Of a stretch of DNA of 64,000 bases, positions 22,434 to 33,300 are shown piece by piece. Source of the DNA: Apostichopus japonicus (Eukaryota; Echinodermata; Holothuroidea; Aspidochirotida; Stichopodidae); the NCBI RefSeq assembly GCF_037975245.1, contig NC_092583.1, positions 105,764 through 169,763 on the forward strand. The letters run 5' to 3'. Made by a program: the position numbers and the translations under genes. Each line of letters starts with the position of its first letter. Within the stretch, counting starts at the first letter, position 1. Below the pieces are notes generated by a model, which saw nothing but the letters and a program-made list of their open reading frames with translations, made no database searches and was not told the origin of the DNA.

Positions 22434-25400
22434 CTGTGAGAAAAATTGAAAAAAATGAAAATTATCACAAGCTGCTCTTTGTCAATCAAAAGGAAGTTGT
22501 GACAGCAAAAAGCCCTCCATTCTAGCAGATTTGTATTTCGAAAACACTTTATATGAAATTATACTTGGCACAGCCAAACTTAATAGCCACCCATATCTAT
22601 GCTTACGATGACATGCTAGTTTAAAAATAAGTACTTTGAACGTTTGATACATTTGAAATTTACTGTTTAGTTATCATGTTTAGAAGATACTTTTACTATC
22701 ATTAAATTTGTATCACCAACTCATAATTTATTCCTTAAAATCAGCTACACGTGTGACCCATATCCTACTACTGTCATTTACCTTGAGCAAAATTTGACAA
22801 GCCTGTTGTTGTTGTGAAATCAAAATTTAAATAATATTACGTAGGCCCTGCCCACTCATGAATATTAATTATCCATTTTGAACCAAACGGAATATGGTTC
22901 ATGTGCTTGGGAGCATCTATGTACATTGACACATATCCAGCATAATTGTTGAGATTCCACTTTTACAAGCAATCCATCACAAACTACAAAACACATATGT
23001 CATAAGCATGTTGTCAATGAACTTCAACAAGTGGACAAATGAATGCTTAAACACCTACTGGTTGAATGTCCATGAAGGAGGTGATTGCCTCTTTTACTGA
23101 ACACAATCCTTTTTTTCCCTTTCCTTTCCCTCTCAAGATGACTGGAAGAAGAAAAAATGCCAATGTTTCCTTCTTATCTGTGAAAGTGACAAAACATAAC
23201 TAAAGATAATCTTCCCTCCAAGGTTCACAAAGTCCTTGTGCATAAAACTATAACACAATTAATGACCACTTAACATATAAATTGTCATTATCACGTACAA
23301 TACCCGCACAAATTATTTGTATTTTCCCTTGCCTTTATTTGTCTCTAACACTAGAAGTCCTTCAAGTCATTTTTATCAAAAAATAGCATATCATGAGAAT
23401 GCAATGAGAAAATGGCATATCATGAGAATGTAATGAGATAAGTTAGCATCTGTTTGGTATTTTGTGTATGTTTATTTTCAATCATATATGTCTCCTTTAA
23501 AAGCCCACATTCATAATGTTGTGCTGCTATCACAACCTGTTTGCAAAGTTATCTACTCTTTATATTTTATTATATATTCAGATCTCAAAACACTGATGAA
23601 CCTTTGACATACCTTGTGTACTATTGTTCTATAGTAGTCACTAGCTTTTAGCTTAAATGAAATCCCAAAGATAGGTCAGATGGAGTCTAAGCAAGGGACT
23701 ATGTCTGCACCAACCCAACTTGGTTTCTGTCTGAACCAGATCCCATTGATGCTTTTTGTTCAATTTCAGTTTATTATTTTTATAAAAAAAGAAATGGAAG
23801 TGTTGTTGTCTTTACAAAAAGCAAACTAAGGCTATTTTGAGAACAAGATCAGATATATTACAGATAATTGGTCAAACCTGATCTTTCAGAAGTTCCTAGT
23901 GAGATGGTGGTAAAAGATTGCAAGGAATGACCAACATACAAAAATTAAATTAGCTCAACTATGTGCATTGAAATAAGAAGCACTCTTACCAATAGACAAA
24001 CTCTCTAGGTCAACGTACTCCAATCCAAGAGGCCTTGCCAATTTTCAACCTGTTTGCCATATTCTATAATCCCATTGTAGTACAAGTCCCATTTCTCATA
24101 CAGGTGATCCTCATGCTCAGGCCAAAGCACTGAAAAATCTTGTTCTACCTGAAAGAGCAAAGGGAAATAGAATACTTTAATGTGTGTAAGCGTATTCTTT
24201 TTTTTTGATCCACTAGGATCCATTAAAAAATCCCTCTCACTGAATTTGTTAAAGTCTGGTTGCATGCATCTATACAAACACTAAGTATTGTTGAAGCTGG
24301 ATGTGGTAAATCCAACTGCTTGATACCTTTGGCTAGTTTAATAACATTTAGAAAACATCTGGGAAAGAAAAGTAAGTATTTAACATTTATTGACATATGC
24401 TTTGAAAATATCTCAAAATACAGCTCAAAAATATATTTTTTTCAAAATATTTTATTAATGTGGTGGGGGGGGGGGGAAATTTGAATTGCAAAAATTCAAT
24501 ATTTAACATTTGTGATATCATTACTGATCATAAGCATATTCATGGGAATAATTTATCTTGTCTCCCTGTAACAAGGTGATAGACAAGTTGTTAGATTGGT
24601 ACACAATTGCAAGAAATGCAGAGCAAACATTGCACATAAAACCATAGCACTGAATGGCAAAGACACCATATTAAAACAAAAAAACTTTGTACAAATTGTA
24701 AACCATATTATACCGCTTGAATCTATACCTTTTTTACACTCAACATCAGCAACCTTTCTTAAAATCCTAGCTATATCCTTGAATAAGGCAAGATTTTCAT
24801 CCAAAAATAAAATTTATTCCCAATCTGGTATAAAGCATACTGATCTGCCAGATGCCTAAGGTTAAATTAAAAGTCAGTCACATTTCTTCACTGTGTGGCT
24901 GATAACTGTCATAAACTTCCAGACATATATTAAAAGAGATTTAAAATATAATGCCATCATTTAAAAAAAGCAGTGAAACTAGTTCTTTCCAATCAAACTA
25001 GATATGTAGACAATCAAAGTACTGTTTTTAAGTTGGCCAAATAGGCTTCAAAGTGAAATATAGTATTAACTCATCAGTGAGGTTAGTGACTTAATTAATT
25101 TCAGTGTTTCTGCTAAATCAAAACCTTGCTAGTAATTTTTCCACTTCCTTTTTCAAGAGTTAAAGGATATGGTCTTGAATAGTATCTTCGTGTATTCAGA
25201 GCTCACTTCTTTAGTATTTTTGATGCAAAATCACCTACGTATTTCTCTTTAATTAAGCAGCAAAAAATCAAATTTGATAGTTACCATTCCACGGTCTAAC
25301 AACCTTTGATACTCTTTCAGAATATCTGAAATGTTAGTTGAGTGGTCTTTGATCTGCTGTTGTCTGTAAACTGCAGTTTGCCTCATGAAGTCCAATACTT

Positions 25401-27408
25401 TCTCTCTTGGTTCCATGTTACATTTCAGCCACTCAGTCATCATCACCAATTCCTCTTTGTTCTCCAGATCAGCTTCTGGCAAGGACAATAAAAACATATA
25501 TTTCCTACTAAACAGAGATGCCTTAACATCAAATTTTGAAGTTACCAATGGTTGTGGTAGGTATAACGTGTCCTATGCCAGTCTTTGATCATTGTCAGGG
25601 CACGAGAGATAAGTCAAATCCTGAGAATAGTTAGTAAAACCTATTACACACCTCTCAATTTTGGTGGAGTGGACACTTTAGTCAAAGGAGTAGGTGGACT
25701 TGATGCACCGGGGGAATCTTTCACCATGGCAATCTTCTTTTTACGTACGTAGCGTAGGTGCTCTTCTAGATACTGTACCCTGTCGCCGGTCGTCCTGCAG
25801 CACCTTTGCAATACCATGGTTCCTGCACATGAAATCAGCATACTCTTTTATCAAACTGAAGTATGGTAGCAAAATTCAAGTCAACTCAGAAAAAGATTTA
25901 TTGATCTACATGTAAAGCTGTTGTACACCAACATTTAAAACTTCCTAGCTGGTTGAAACATAGGCTTTTAGCCAGCAAACCACAAACATGTCTTGTACAT
26001 GTCCACAACTGCACGGTAACAATATGGACGCTATGACTAAGGACACTGTGGCACTCCATACTGTCCTCACATAATATTGTATGCTTACTGATGAAACAGT
26101 ATTGTCCCAGGGGACACTATGACAATTGATTTTAAGTGATAAGCCTAAAAGTAATGGGTTTGACCCTAATTGCACATATAATCAATAAGTTGCAGAATTC
26201 TGATATTTTATGGAATAATGAGGGTACCTACTGAACAACAAACTTCATTAATACCTTGGTTAGATTGAGAGATGAAGCCCACTGAAAACCAGTGCCTATG
26301 TTACAGTTTTTGGATTTCCCAATGTGACAATTGAACAACCATTTTGATATTTTTAACATATTAAAAGGCCTTGTCACCCTAGTGCTGACTTCAATTAGAA
26401 ATTATTCAGTTAAATGATGCTTATATAATCCTGGTAGTATTGAAAATAGATTTCAGTATCACAGTCCTCTATAAGATGAACAAATTACTTGGTAGAACCC
26501 ACAGAAGATTATATTACTTGACTACAGATGACAAAAAGTAGTGATATTGTGGGCAGTGTGTTGTGGTCCACATTTTAGAGACATTTTGAAAGGGCAGGAA
26601 AAAGGAAACTAGTCACCTCAACACAACAACGAGAGTGGTCTATACTATGGCTAATGACAACTAAGGCGAGGGATATTAGAACATAAACATGCTTACATAA
26701 CCCAAGGGAGATTCTGGATCCTTCAGAAAGGGAAACAAATCAACAACCGCTGAGCTGCTAACGCTGCCTTAATAAAGGAGCTTGGCCTGTAGATTAAAAG
26801 GAAATAGCTAAAATGTTGATAACAATACAGCAAATTGTATCCTAGGCCTATCTATTGACAATTGAAACAATCCATTCAGAAACATAACCATATTGAATAA
26901 TTTTTATTATAAATTCTATTAAAAATATCTCTTGGTCTCCAGGGCACTTGAAAATAGGATGTATACGCTAGGCTATAGACAATAGGTCAAAGATTTTGTA
27001 TTTGGACTTTAAAAGGATACAACATTTTCATTAATAATTAGGCCTAGGCCTATGTCTTTTACACGAACAACACTATATGGTGAAAAACACGAAAAAGATT
27101 CATAACATTTAACATCGATTAAAGCACTGTGTTAAACTCAGTGGCAGTTTAGTAGTATACTGTTACTAATATTACTAGTGTTAGTATTAGGCATACTAGT
27201 ATAGTACTAGTATTAACGTTAGCCTAGTATAAGCCTAGCGTTGGCCTCTGAGCCTAACGTTATACTGTCACTGGGGGTCTCAGTGCCCACATAAGTTCAA
27301 ACTTTTTACCGATGTTAAGCTACACTTACCGATAAAAGTTTCATGTAGAGACTCCATCTCGTATTTTTTCAAGAAATTCAAGACAGCACTGTCTTCGATA
27401 TCTGCCAT
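22116..27408 (-). CDS. SAM-like domain protein, six exons (SAMD3-like family)
   Basis: Joined exons, read on the minus strand: 27408-27330, 25822-25652, 25475-25285, 24148-23990, 23141-23059 and 22433-22116. All introns are GT-AG. Phases agree (1,1,0,1,0) if one base is added in exon 4, giving about 333 aa. Residues 1-26 plus exon 2 give a short SAM-like helical domain (VLNFLKKYEMESLHETF ... GDRVQYLEEHLRYVR), shorter than usual by a dozen residues, so a small exon may be missed in intron 1. The middle (PREKVLDFMRQTAVYR, NISDILKEYQRLLD) and the C-terminal domain (TQTFVILERRP, LKAIDFCFKAMYILDMAY) resemble uncharacterised multi-copy SAMD3-like proteins of fish and invertebrates. Biochemical role unknown. 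The start is the Met before ADIEDSAVL; an in-frame Met 18 codons upstream is possible. The gene is enclosed by the 20088-27715 termini. The frameshift leaves open whether it is active. Confidence 0.72.
23059..23141 (-). CDS. Exon 5
   Basis: The acceptor TTCTTCTTCCAG and donor GTAGGT bracket a lysine-rich stretch followed by VKEAITSFMDIQP. The E-A-I-x-S-F-x-x-x-Q-P pattern is typical before the C-terminal domain in this family. Confidence 0.72.
23990..24148 (-). CDS. Exon 4, with a one-base frameshift
   Basis: The acceptor CTCTTTCAG precedes VEQDFSVLWPEHEDHLYEKW. The frame as given stops at 24005. One extra A in the AAAA run near 24050 restores KLARPLGLEYVDLESLSI up to the donor GTAAGA, with correct phase into exon 5. 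Confidence 0.7.
24255..24859 (+). CDS. Opposite-strand two-exon frame in intron 3 (unknown)
   Basis: Exon A (about 24255-24371) reads IVEAGCGKSNCLIPLASLIT to a GTAAGT donor in phase 1. Exon B (24576-24859) begins after CAAG in matching phase with SDRQVVRLVHNCKKCRANIA and stops at 24859, about 95 residues. The phase match and a C-x-x-C pair are the arguments for coding. The acceptor is weak and the 5' exons are not found. I do not recognise the family. It lies in intron 3 of the minus-strand gene, between its exons 3 and 4. Confidence 0.35.
25285..25475 (-). CDS. Exon 3
   Basis: The acceptor TTGCCAG and donor GTAACT bracket a 63-residue helical segment with WLKCNMEPREKVLDFMRQ and NISDILKEYQRLLDRGM. 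Confidence 0.78.
25652..25822 (-). CDS. Exon 2, second half of the SAM-like domain
   Basis: The acceptor ATGTGCAG and donor GTGTGT bracket a segment reading TMVLQRCCRTTGDRVQYLEE and then a serine/proline-rich linker. Confidence 0.72.
27330..27408 (-). CDS. Exon 1, start codon and first SAM-like helices
   Basis: ATG at 27408-27406 opens MADIEDSAVLNFLKKYEMES. The donor GTAAGTG follows in phase 1. The start lies about 307 bp from the unit's right end. Confidence 0.7.
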
Positions 27409-27544
27409 GGCGTTAGCTGTAATCTTGATTACTAAACCACCGTCAGGGATCGTACTATGCATGACGTGTTATGTAGTGTGTGTTATAGACGCTGCGCTGA
27501 TGTACGTACAGTGTACATATATGTGTACGCGCGAATTTTTTTAC

Positions 27545-27715
27545 TCAGTGAGCGGTAAAGTTATAAACAAGTTGGTTAAACGTCGGACTGTGAAATGTAC
27601 ATACTTATTGGAATAGCCCAAATACTGCCAGTTAACCAACTTAAGGGTACAAACTAACCAATTAAGTGAACGGGGGTCCTATACCATTCTTTTTTTAACC
27701 AACGTTTTAAGAGTG
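27545..27715. repeat. Right terminal region, GTTGGTTAA-rich
   Basis: It holds TTAACCAACTTAAGG, CTAACCAATTAAG and TTTTTAACCAACG before the end AGAGTG. It lies just upstream of the SAM-like gene's start, so any promoter would be inside the terminal region. Confidence 0.7.
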
Positions 27716-27913
27716 TACTAGTTATACTTCCTTGCACGATTATTATATTGCCAGGCGTTCAGACACGCTGATCACCGCGGCCAATGTGACTTGGTTTGTG
27801 CGCTCTTGTCAGAGAGCTAAATCTCACCACTGGTACCAGTGCACATATACTGTTTTCTCGCTGCTTTAGAATAGATTTAAACAGATTTTTATTTGTTTCA
27901 GTTCGAAGTCTGG

Positions 27914-28701
27914 CAAGGGCGGCTGAAGCACTTTTAATCTGGGGGGGGGGGGGGCACCGACGTCGAAGGGCACTTTCCAGAAATTCGATTGGACTGATGC
28001 AGCCTGATATTTAGTACCCTTTATAACTCTTATTGTATTATCTTATTTGCGTATACACATCACTCCATCAACGCCCCCCCCCCCCCCTCTCAAGGAAAAA
28101 ATGCATACTAGCAATGCAATATCCAATGTGCAAATTGGGCAACAAGTTTTCTGTCGAGACAAAATGAGGTGAAATCATTATAAAGTCCAAGTCCCTGCAC
28201 ACGCGATCGATACATGCATGAAAGCAAATGAAATATGTCAAAATACGAAAGGATGGGGTAGGTTATGGGATATTAAAACTATACTCATTATTCATAGTAG
28301 GCTATAAATGGCACAATGTAATATAGCAATGCATAAAGTTTTGGAAATTATGATATTATTATTATCATTATTATTGTAACGACTTCCCCAATACTTATAA
28401 ATAATATGGAAGGATAATAACACGGCAAATGATTGTATGTTATTGGCATGCGGTGTAATAACGAGTGTATGCCTATATGATATGCACAGACGTTGAGCGC
28501 GCGCGGAGCGCGCGAAAAATTTTGCTTATATTTTTCGGCCAAGTCGTTACAGCCCCCAAATCAAATTGGGCTCCTACACCTGTCCTGACCTATAGTAAGG
28601 TGATCAAGAGTACAATTTTTATGTAGAAAAAGGGCACATATTTAACATGAGGAAAAGTGGGGGGCACGTGCCCCCTGTGCCCCCCGGTTCCGCCGCCCTT
28701 G
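27914..28701. mobile_element. hAT-like MITE, 788 bp, CAAGGGCGGC ends
   Basis: The left end CAAGGGCGGCTGAAG and right end TTCCGCCGCCCTTG are inverted and each adjoins a poly-G/C tract. The flanks AAGTCTGG (27906-27913) and TAGTCTGG (28704-28711) suggest an 8-bp TSD with one mismatch and two filler bases on the right. The GCGCGCGGAGCGCGC segment at about 28500 resembles the GC-rich hairpin of the other MITEs. No coding content. Confidence 0.75.
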
Positions 28702-28709
28702 ATTAGTCT

Positions 28710-29599
28710 GGGTTAACTTATTGGATGACACGATGAATTAATTCCACAGTCGACGACAAAGAGAATACAAGGAATTATACGGCGAATGACACAGAATGAT
28801 GTGACGAAAAGCATGGACAATTAAATGATTATGAATGACATGAAGAATGACAGTGCAAATACCATTTAATGATATGACGAATGACAAGAAATAACAAAAC
28901 GATTGACAAGAAATAATAAAACGATTTACAAGGCCGATATACCGAATGACTAGTGGTCATATGAAATAATATGACGTATGGAGTGCCTAATATTCATCCA
29001 ATCGGCTAACGTTTATCAATGAAACATGTAAATAAGAAAAAATAAATGAATAAATTAGTCAAGGAAGTAGGGATCTGCTGATAAGGTTTAGGACTGGAGT
29101 ACATAAAAGAAAAACGCCGTTTTCGGTCTGATCTGATCAGCCGAACAAATATGGAAGTGTCTTTTGCACTGCAGTAGGCTCTTTCTGACAGAAAAGTAAT
29201 AGATGTCGTCGTACGAATGAGTTTTGCTTAACTCGGATTTCAGTGCATATAGCTTGATGCATCCGCACGGCAACCCAGCTCCTACCCGCACCTCAGCCCA
29301 CGGCCCAACGCTCCTGTATAATTTATTTAAGATTAGGATAAAAATATTTGTAAACACATGTCGATCCCCCCGCTTTTTCGAGGTGCCAGCCAAGGGAGGG
29401 GCAGGGATCGAGGGGGTCAAGCTGCACCCCTGGATCTGCTTGCCATAGACGTCATGCCAAAAGTCTGTCATTCATTCATTCACAATGTCATATTATAGGT
29501 AGTATAGATATACTTGTCATTCATCATGTATTCCTTTGGCAATCGCAGCTCTGTAAATCCCATCATTCGTCTTATTCCATTCCTTATCATTCGTTATAT
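28710..29599. mobile_element. GAATGACA-rich element (host of nested insertions)
   Basis: At least eight (C)GAATGAC-like motifs lie in plus orientation at 28720-28980 and about five inverted (GTCATTC) at 29460-29595. More inverted motifs with CGTTTTAG occur at 35330-35405, beyond the nested insertions, and match the right end of 6662-7268. The element may therefore run to about 35405. No TSD was found. Confidence 0.4.
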
Positions 29600-29939
29600 C
29601 AGGGGCGACGGAGCCGATATTCACGGCGCAAAAAAAAAGTAGGACAGACTAAGAAAAAAAATGGCAACAAATAAAGAACCAAAATGAAACATACGTCAAA
29701 AATGTGTTTCAGAAGTTTAATCGTGACTACTCTGGCATGGCAGGGGTCTTGTTTTCAAGCTCGGGAAGTGCCTTTTCCTGCAATCCGGGAGGCATTTTTT
29801 CCAAATTTTCTTCATTACGCAACGCGACAACATGGTGGCGCATAGCGTAGTTTGACCTACCAAACGTCCCCCGATGATTATGATAGATGGCCACACTCTG
29901 ATCTGCCGTAACAATCCCAAATAGCTTCCGACGCCCCTG
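29600..29939. mobile_element. hAT-like MITE, 340 bp, 5-bp TSD (copy 2)
   Basis: It is collinear with 8127-8475, starting CAGGGGCGACGGAGC and ending GCTTCCGACGCCCCTG. TATAT flanks both ends (29595-29599 and 29940-29944). The shared module lies at about 29756-29850. Confidence 0.82.
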
Positions 29940-30361
29940 TATATATGTACGTATTGCCAGTGTGACACTGCGAATCATTGCCGGGCAATTCGCCATTTCA
30001 CTTCTTAATTGTATATGTTTTTTAATTTAGTGTCTAAAAACCTGGCGGAGGGGTCAAAGGGGAGGGGAAATGTTTGGATTTTAAGGCCCCTATATGTAAA
30101 ATGGTGCAATATCTATATACTAATCCATACTACTATAGTTGTGTATTGCAAAATGTAATTATGTTATCAGCATATAAAACTGAATAGAATAAAAAGCCAC
30201 CTCAAGGTCTGGAATAAAATGTGGGGTGGAATCCCGCAGCTACCCCCCCCCCCCCCCCCCCGTAATCTCGCCTATAATTATGTTGCGGTATTTATTGCAG
30301 GTGCGTAGCCAGGAATATGCCAAGGGAGTGGCGAAACTGTAGATTCGGTATTGCAAACTAT

Positions 30362-33300
30362 CAGAGCCGTATATAGAGAGAGTTTGGCCAACCATGTAAC
30401 CGATTTGGATTGGTCGAGAGGGAAAACGCCCACACAGGGAGGTAAAATAGGTCCACTTGAAAACTTTATAGCAGGCGACACGCATACTCACAGTGTATAG
30501 ACTATCGTTTGTGTACACGAAAAAAGTACGAAATTATGAAAGAAATGGTGCTGGGGATGCTGCAATCGGTCAGAACATGGATATTGTTGTTTGATTTTCC
30601 GACTGACCATAAAAGAAGAGGATTTTATTGGAAGTAGAAAGAACAAGATGCAGATCTAATGAAAAAAAGTCTGTGTAGCCTAGGCCGATACTATAGGCCC
30701 TAGTGTAATACGAGTAATGTACAAGCAATGCGAGAATTTTACGTCCAGACTGGTTTTTGTAATTACATTCATGGCTATTCTCTGTCGTTTTACGATCCAC
30801 AAATTCGATTTCATTATGCCAGCTCTCCTAATCATAGGCATGGCAGTTTCAGTCGCACATATAGTTATCCTAATTCCTAGTTATTGTATGCCTAGGCTAT
30901 GCCTAGCCTAAAAAAGTATCACTTTTAGTTTAATGTAAAAGGGTGGGCTAGCCTCTAGGCATCACGTAAAGCCCTAATCCTTAGTTAAGCCCGAAGCATA
31001 AGTTAAGCCTGGGCTTATTTAGACCTGGACCATTCTTGCTATTACTACAACTGTTATAGCACATTACATAATATAGCACAGTATAAGGCCCAATTAAACT
31101 AGGCCTAAGGAAAACAAAGTAGCCTAGGTAGCCTAAACTAGTTAGGCTAGGTCTATACTCATTGGCAACTTGTGGGTTGTGTACACAATCAGGCCTAATT
31201 ATATAGACCCTTATAGTATGCCATAAACAAGTGCCCAAATGGTTAAATGATCTTGGTTTGTGTTAATTGTCAGCATTGGCCTAGCCTTTTTAGGCTAACA
31301 TGAATTCAGCCTAATTTTTTCTTCTTCAAAAGTATAGCCTAGGCCTTGGTTTAATTTGGATGCAGTCAACTATCATTTATCAAAGTAGCAGGGGCCTAGG
31401 CTACATTTCAAAGACCACTAGGCCAAGGCTAATTATGGTACTGGTAGCCTAGCCTTAGTCATGCTTATTGCAAAGACTACCCTACACTCTTGTCTTGGTC
31501 ACTGAATTATCTTAAGAGCCCTGTCACCACATGTTGATAAAGAAATGTTCAAACTATTGCGTAGGCCTAGCTTAGGCAATGCACGGTTTCGTTTGACTGT
31601 TTTAAAGGAAGCCTTGAAAATTTAGTGTTAACTGGTATTTCATTAATAAGCAAAACTGTCTGTGCATTCCAACGGAGTGCAAATTAAGAGGGGGGGGGGG
31701 GGGATGCAGTATGATACACCTTTCAAGTTTTAACACATTATAAATGCACTTATGCCAGAAAGTCATTGCATCAGTAACTCCTTATTCCCTTAATTGACAC
31801 CCACATTGACGATTGAAGTTAAAAAAAATCTTTTTAAATTATCTTTAGACAGTAAATTTTAACTCCCTGAATTTCAGGACTTTTTTTACAAATCAAAGGT
31901 GGCATGTGCTCTGAAGAAAAACTCCTAACATAAAAAGCCACAGTTAGCAGACTGTGATAAAGACGAACCTGGTGAGTGACTACTAGACTGAAATCCAGTT
32001 CCTGCAACCACAGCAATAAAGTCTTTGTTTTAATCAATGCACTTGTGTGTTTGAAACTTTCAAATGGACACTCAATGGCAGTTGGTTAAGATATAAGGTT
32101 TTACCTTCATCATGGAGAGTTGAAGGGAATCTGCCTCATCATCTGAATAATGGACTCAAGGATAGCAACAAATCATGATGGGATAATGATTTTGAGCAAG
32201 TAAATATCTGGCAATTTGAAAGTTTGTATTATTTTTTTACATATTATTTAAGCTGTTTAGCTCACACACAAGCAAATGATCAAGTGACAACAACCGATGC
32301 AGTATATTTAAAGGTATTGAAGACTTGCCCTAAACCGCATGCCACGCTCTGAAAAAGTTTACTTTCCGTTGCTTGCAAGTGAAGTTTTTTTGCGTCGCTA
32401 CAAAATGCAGACAGTAATGAACCTGATACCTTGTTATCTTTTATCTAGACCTGAGATGTCCACGCTGCTATGTGCACTGTGTTGTGGTCATTGACCGTGA
32501 TGTTTGTATTGACTGTACACTAATGTCTATTTACAGATGGTAGCAAGCTGTGTGTGTATTTTCTGGGATCAATGGTGGTGTCTAACACTTCTGTTACACC
32601 GCATTCGAAACTAGGTCAGATAACCGGCATGAGATGTTTCTTTGTGCGGGAGTCTTCACACCCTTTAAGGAGAAGTATTTATATCCCATTAATAGAGAAA
32701 GAATTATGTTTCAATTGGTAGCATGCAACTTAAAATTTTGCAAACATTAGATACAATCAAACAATAACAAGGTTCATTTACAAGGTAATCTACTGCCCTT
32801 TATTTCACATTAGTCTGTCACATCAGAAGGTCACAGCTTTCAATAATTATACAAACTCCCTTGATGGGTGCTTCGTTAGATTCCTGCAATTTTCAAGTTT
32901 ATCAATGTAATAAGTTCTGAATGTGGCAATGTGGAGAAGCTTTGGGATAATCTGTGGATAAGACTGCCAGACTATCAACAAGATTCCACATCCATGCAAC
33001 TCCAACTGCTTCCTTCACCTCCTTGCAGATGTACCACATGTCCAAAAAAAAGTCAGCATTGGTTAATGTAATTAAAATCTGGCTTCCTCCTGAGCTGGCA
33101 AATACACATGAATTGTCAAGTACAGAGGTCAATGTGAAACCACTGAAAGATCTTCTCAGCTTTTAAGAAAACAAAGACTTGAAGCCAAATTGACAGAGGC
33201 CACACTGATACCATTCCACTCTCATAAGATGAAGGTATCACACACACTTCATTTTGCTTCTGCGATGCAGTGCCTGGTAGACTGTGAGGGTCACCCAATG

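Larger units (their letters stand above)
20088..27715. mobile_element. 7.6-kb TIR-bounded unit carrying a SAM-like gene
   Basis: The left end CACTCTAAAAACAGTTGG and the inverted right end CACTCTTAAAACGTTGG match over about 25 bp. Each is flanked by TA (20086-20087 and 27716-27717). A second block is also shared: AGTTTGTACCCAACAGTTG on the left and AGTTTGTACCCTTAAGTTGG on the inverted right. Both termini are packed with GTTGGTTAA units, often as palindromes. The interval holds one complete six-exon gene (minus), an opposite-strand frame and a later MITE. TA duplication with palindromic subterminal repeats resembles Tc1/mariner or ISL2EU-type elements, but no transposase was seen. Alternatively, two unrelated ends may flank a host gene by chance. 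Confidence 0.55.

Noticed and set aside
24290-24330. Walker A-like motif AGCGKSN in the plus-strand frame
   Set aside because: The spacing does not fit G-x4-G-K-S/T, so an ATPase call is not supported.
27325-27462. Upstream in-frame ATG giving an 18-residue longer protein start
   Set aside because: Kept as an alternative only; the inner Met directly precedes the SAM-like helix and the extension has no support.
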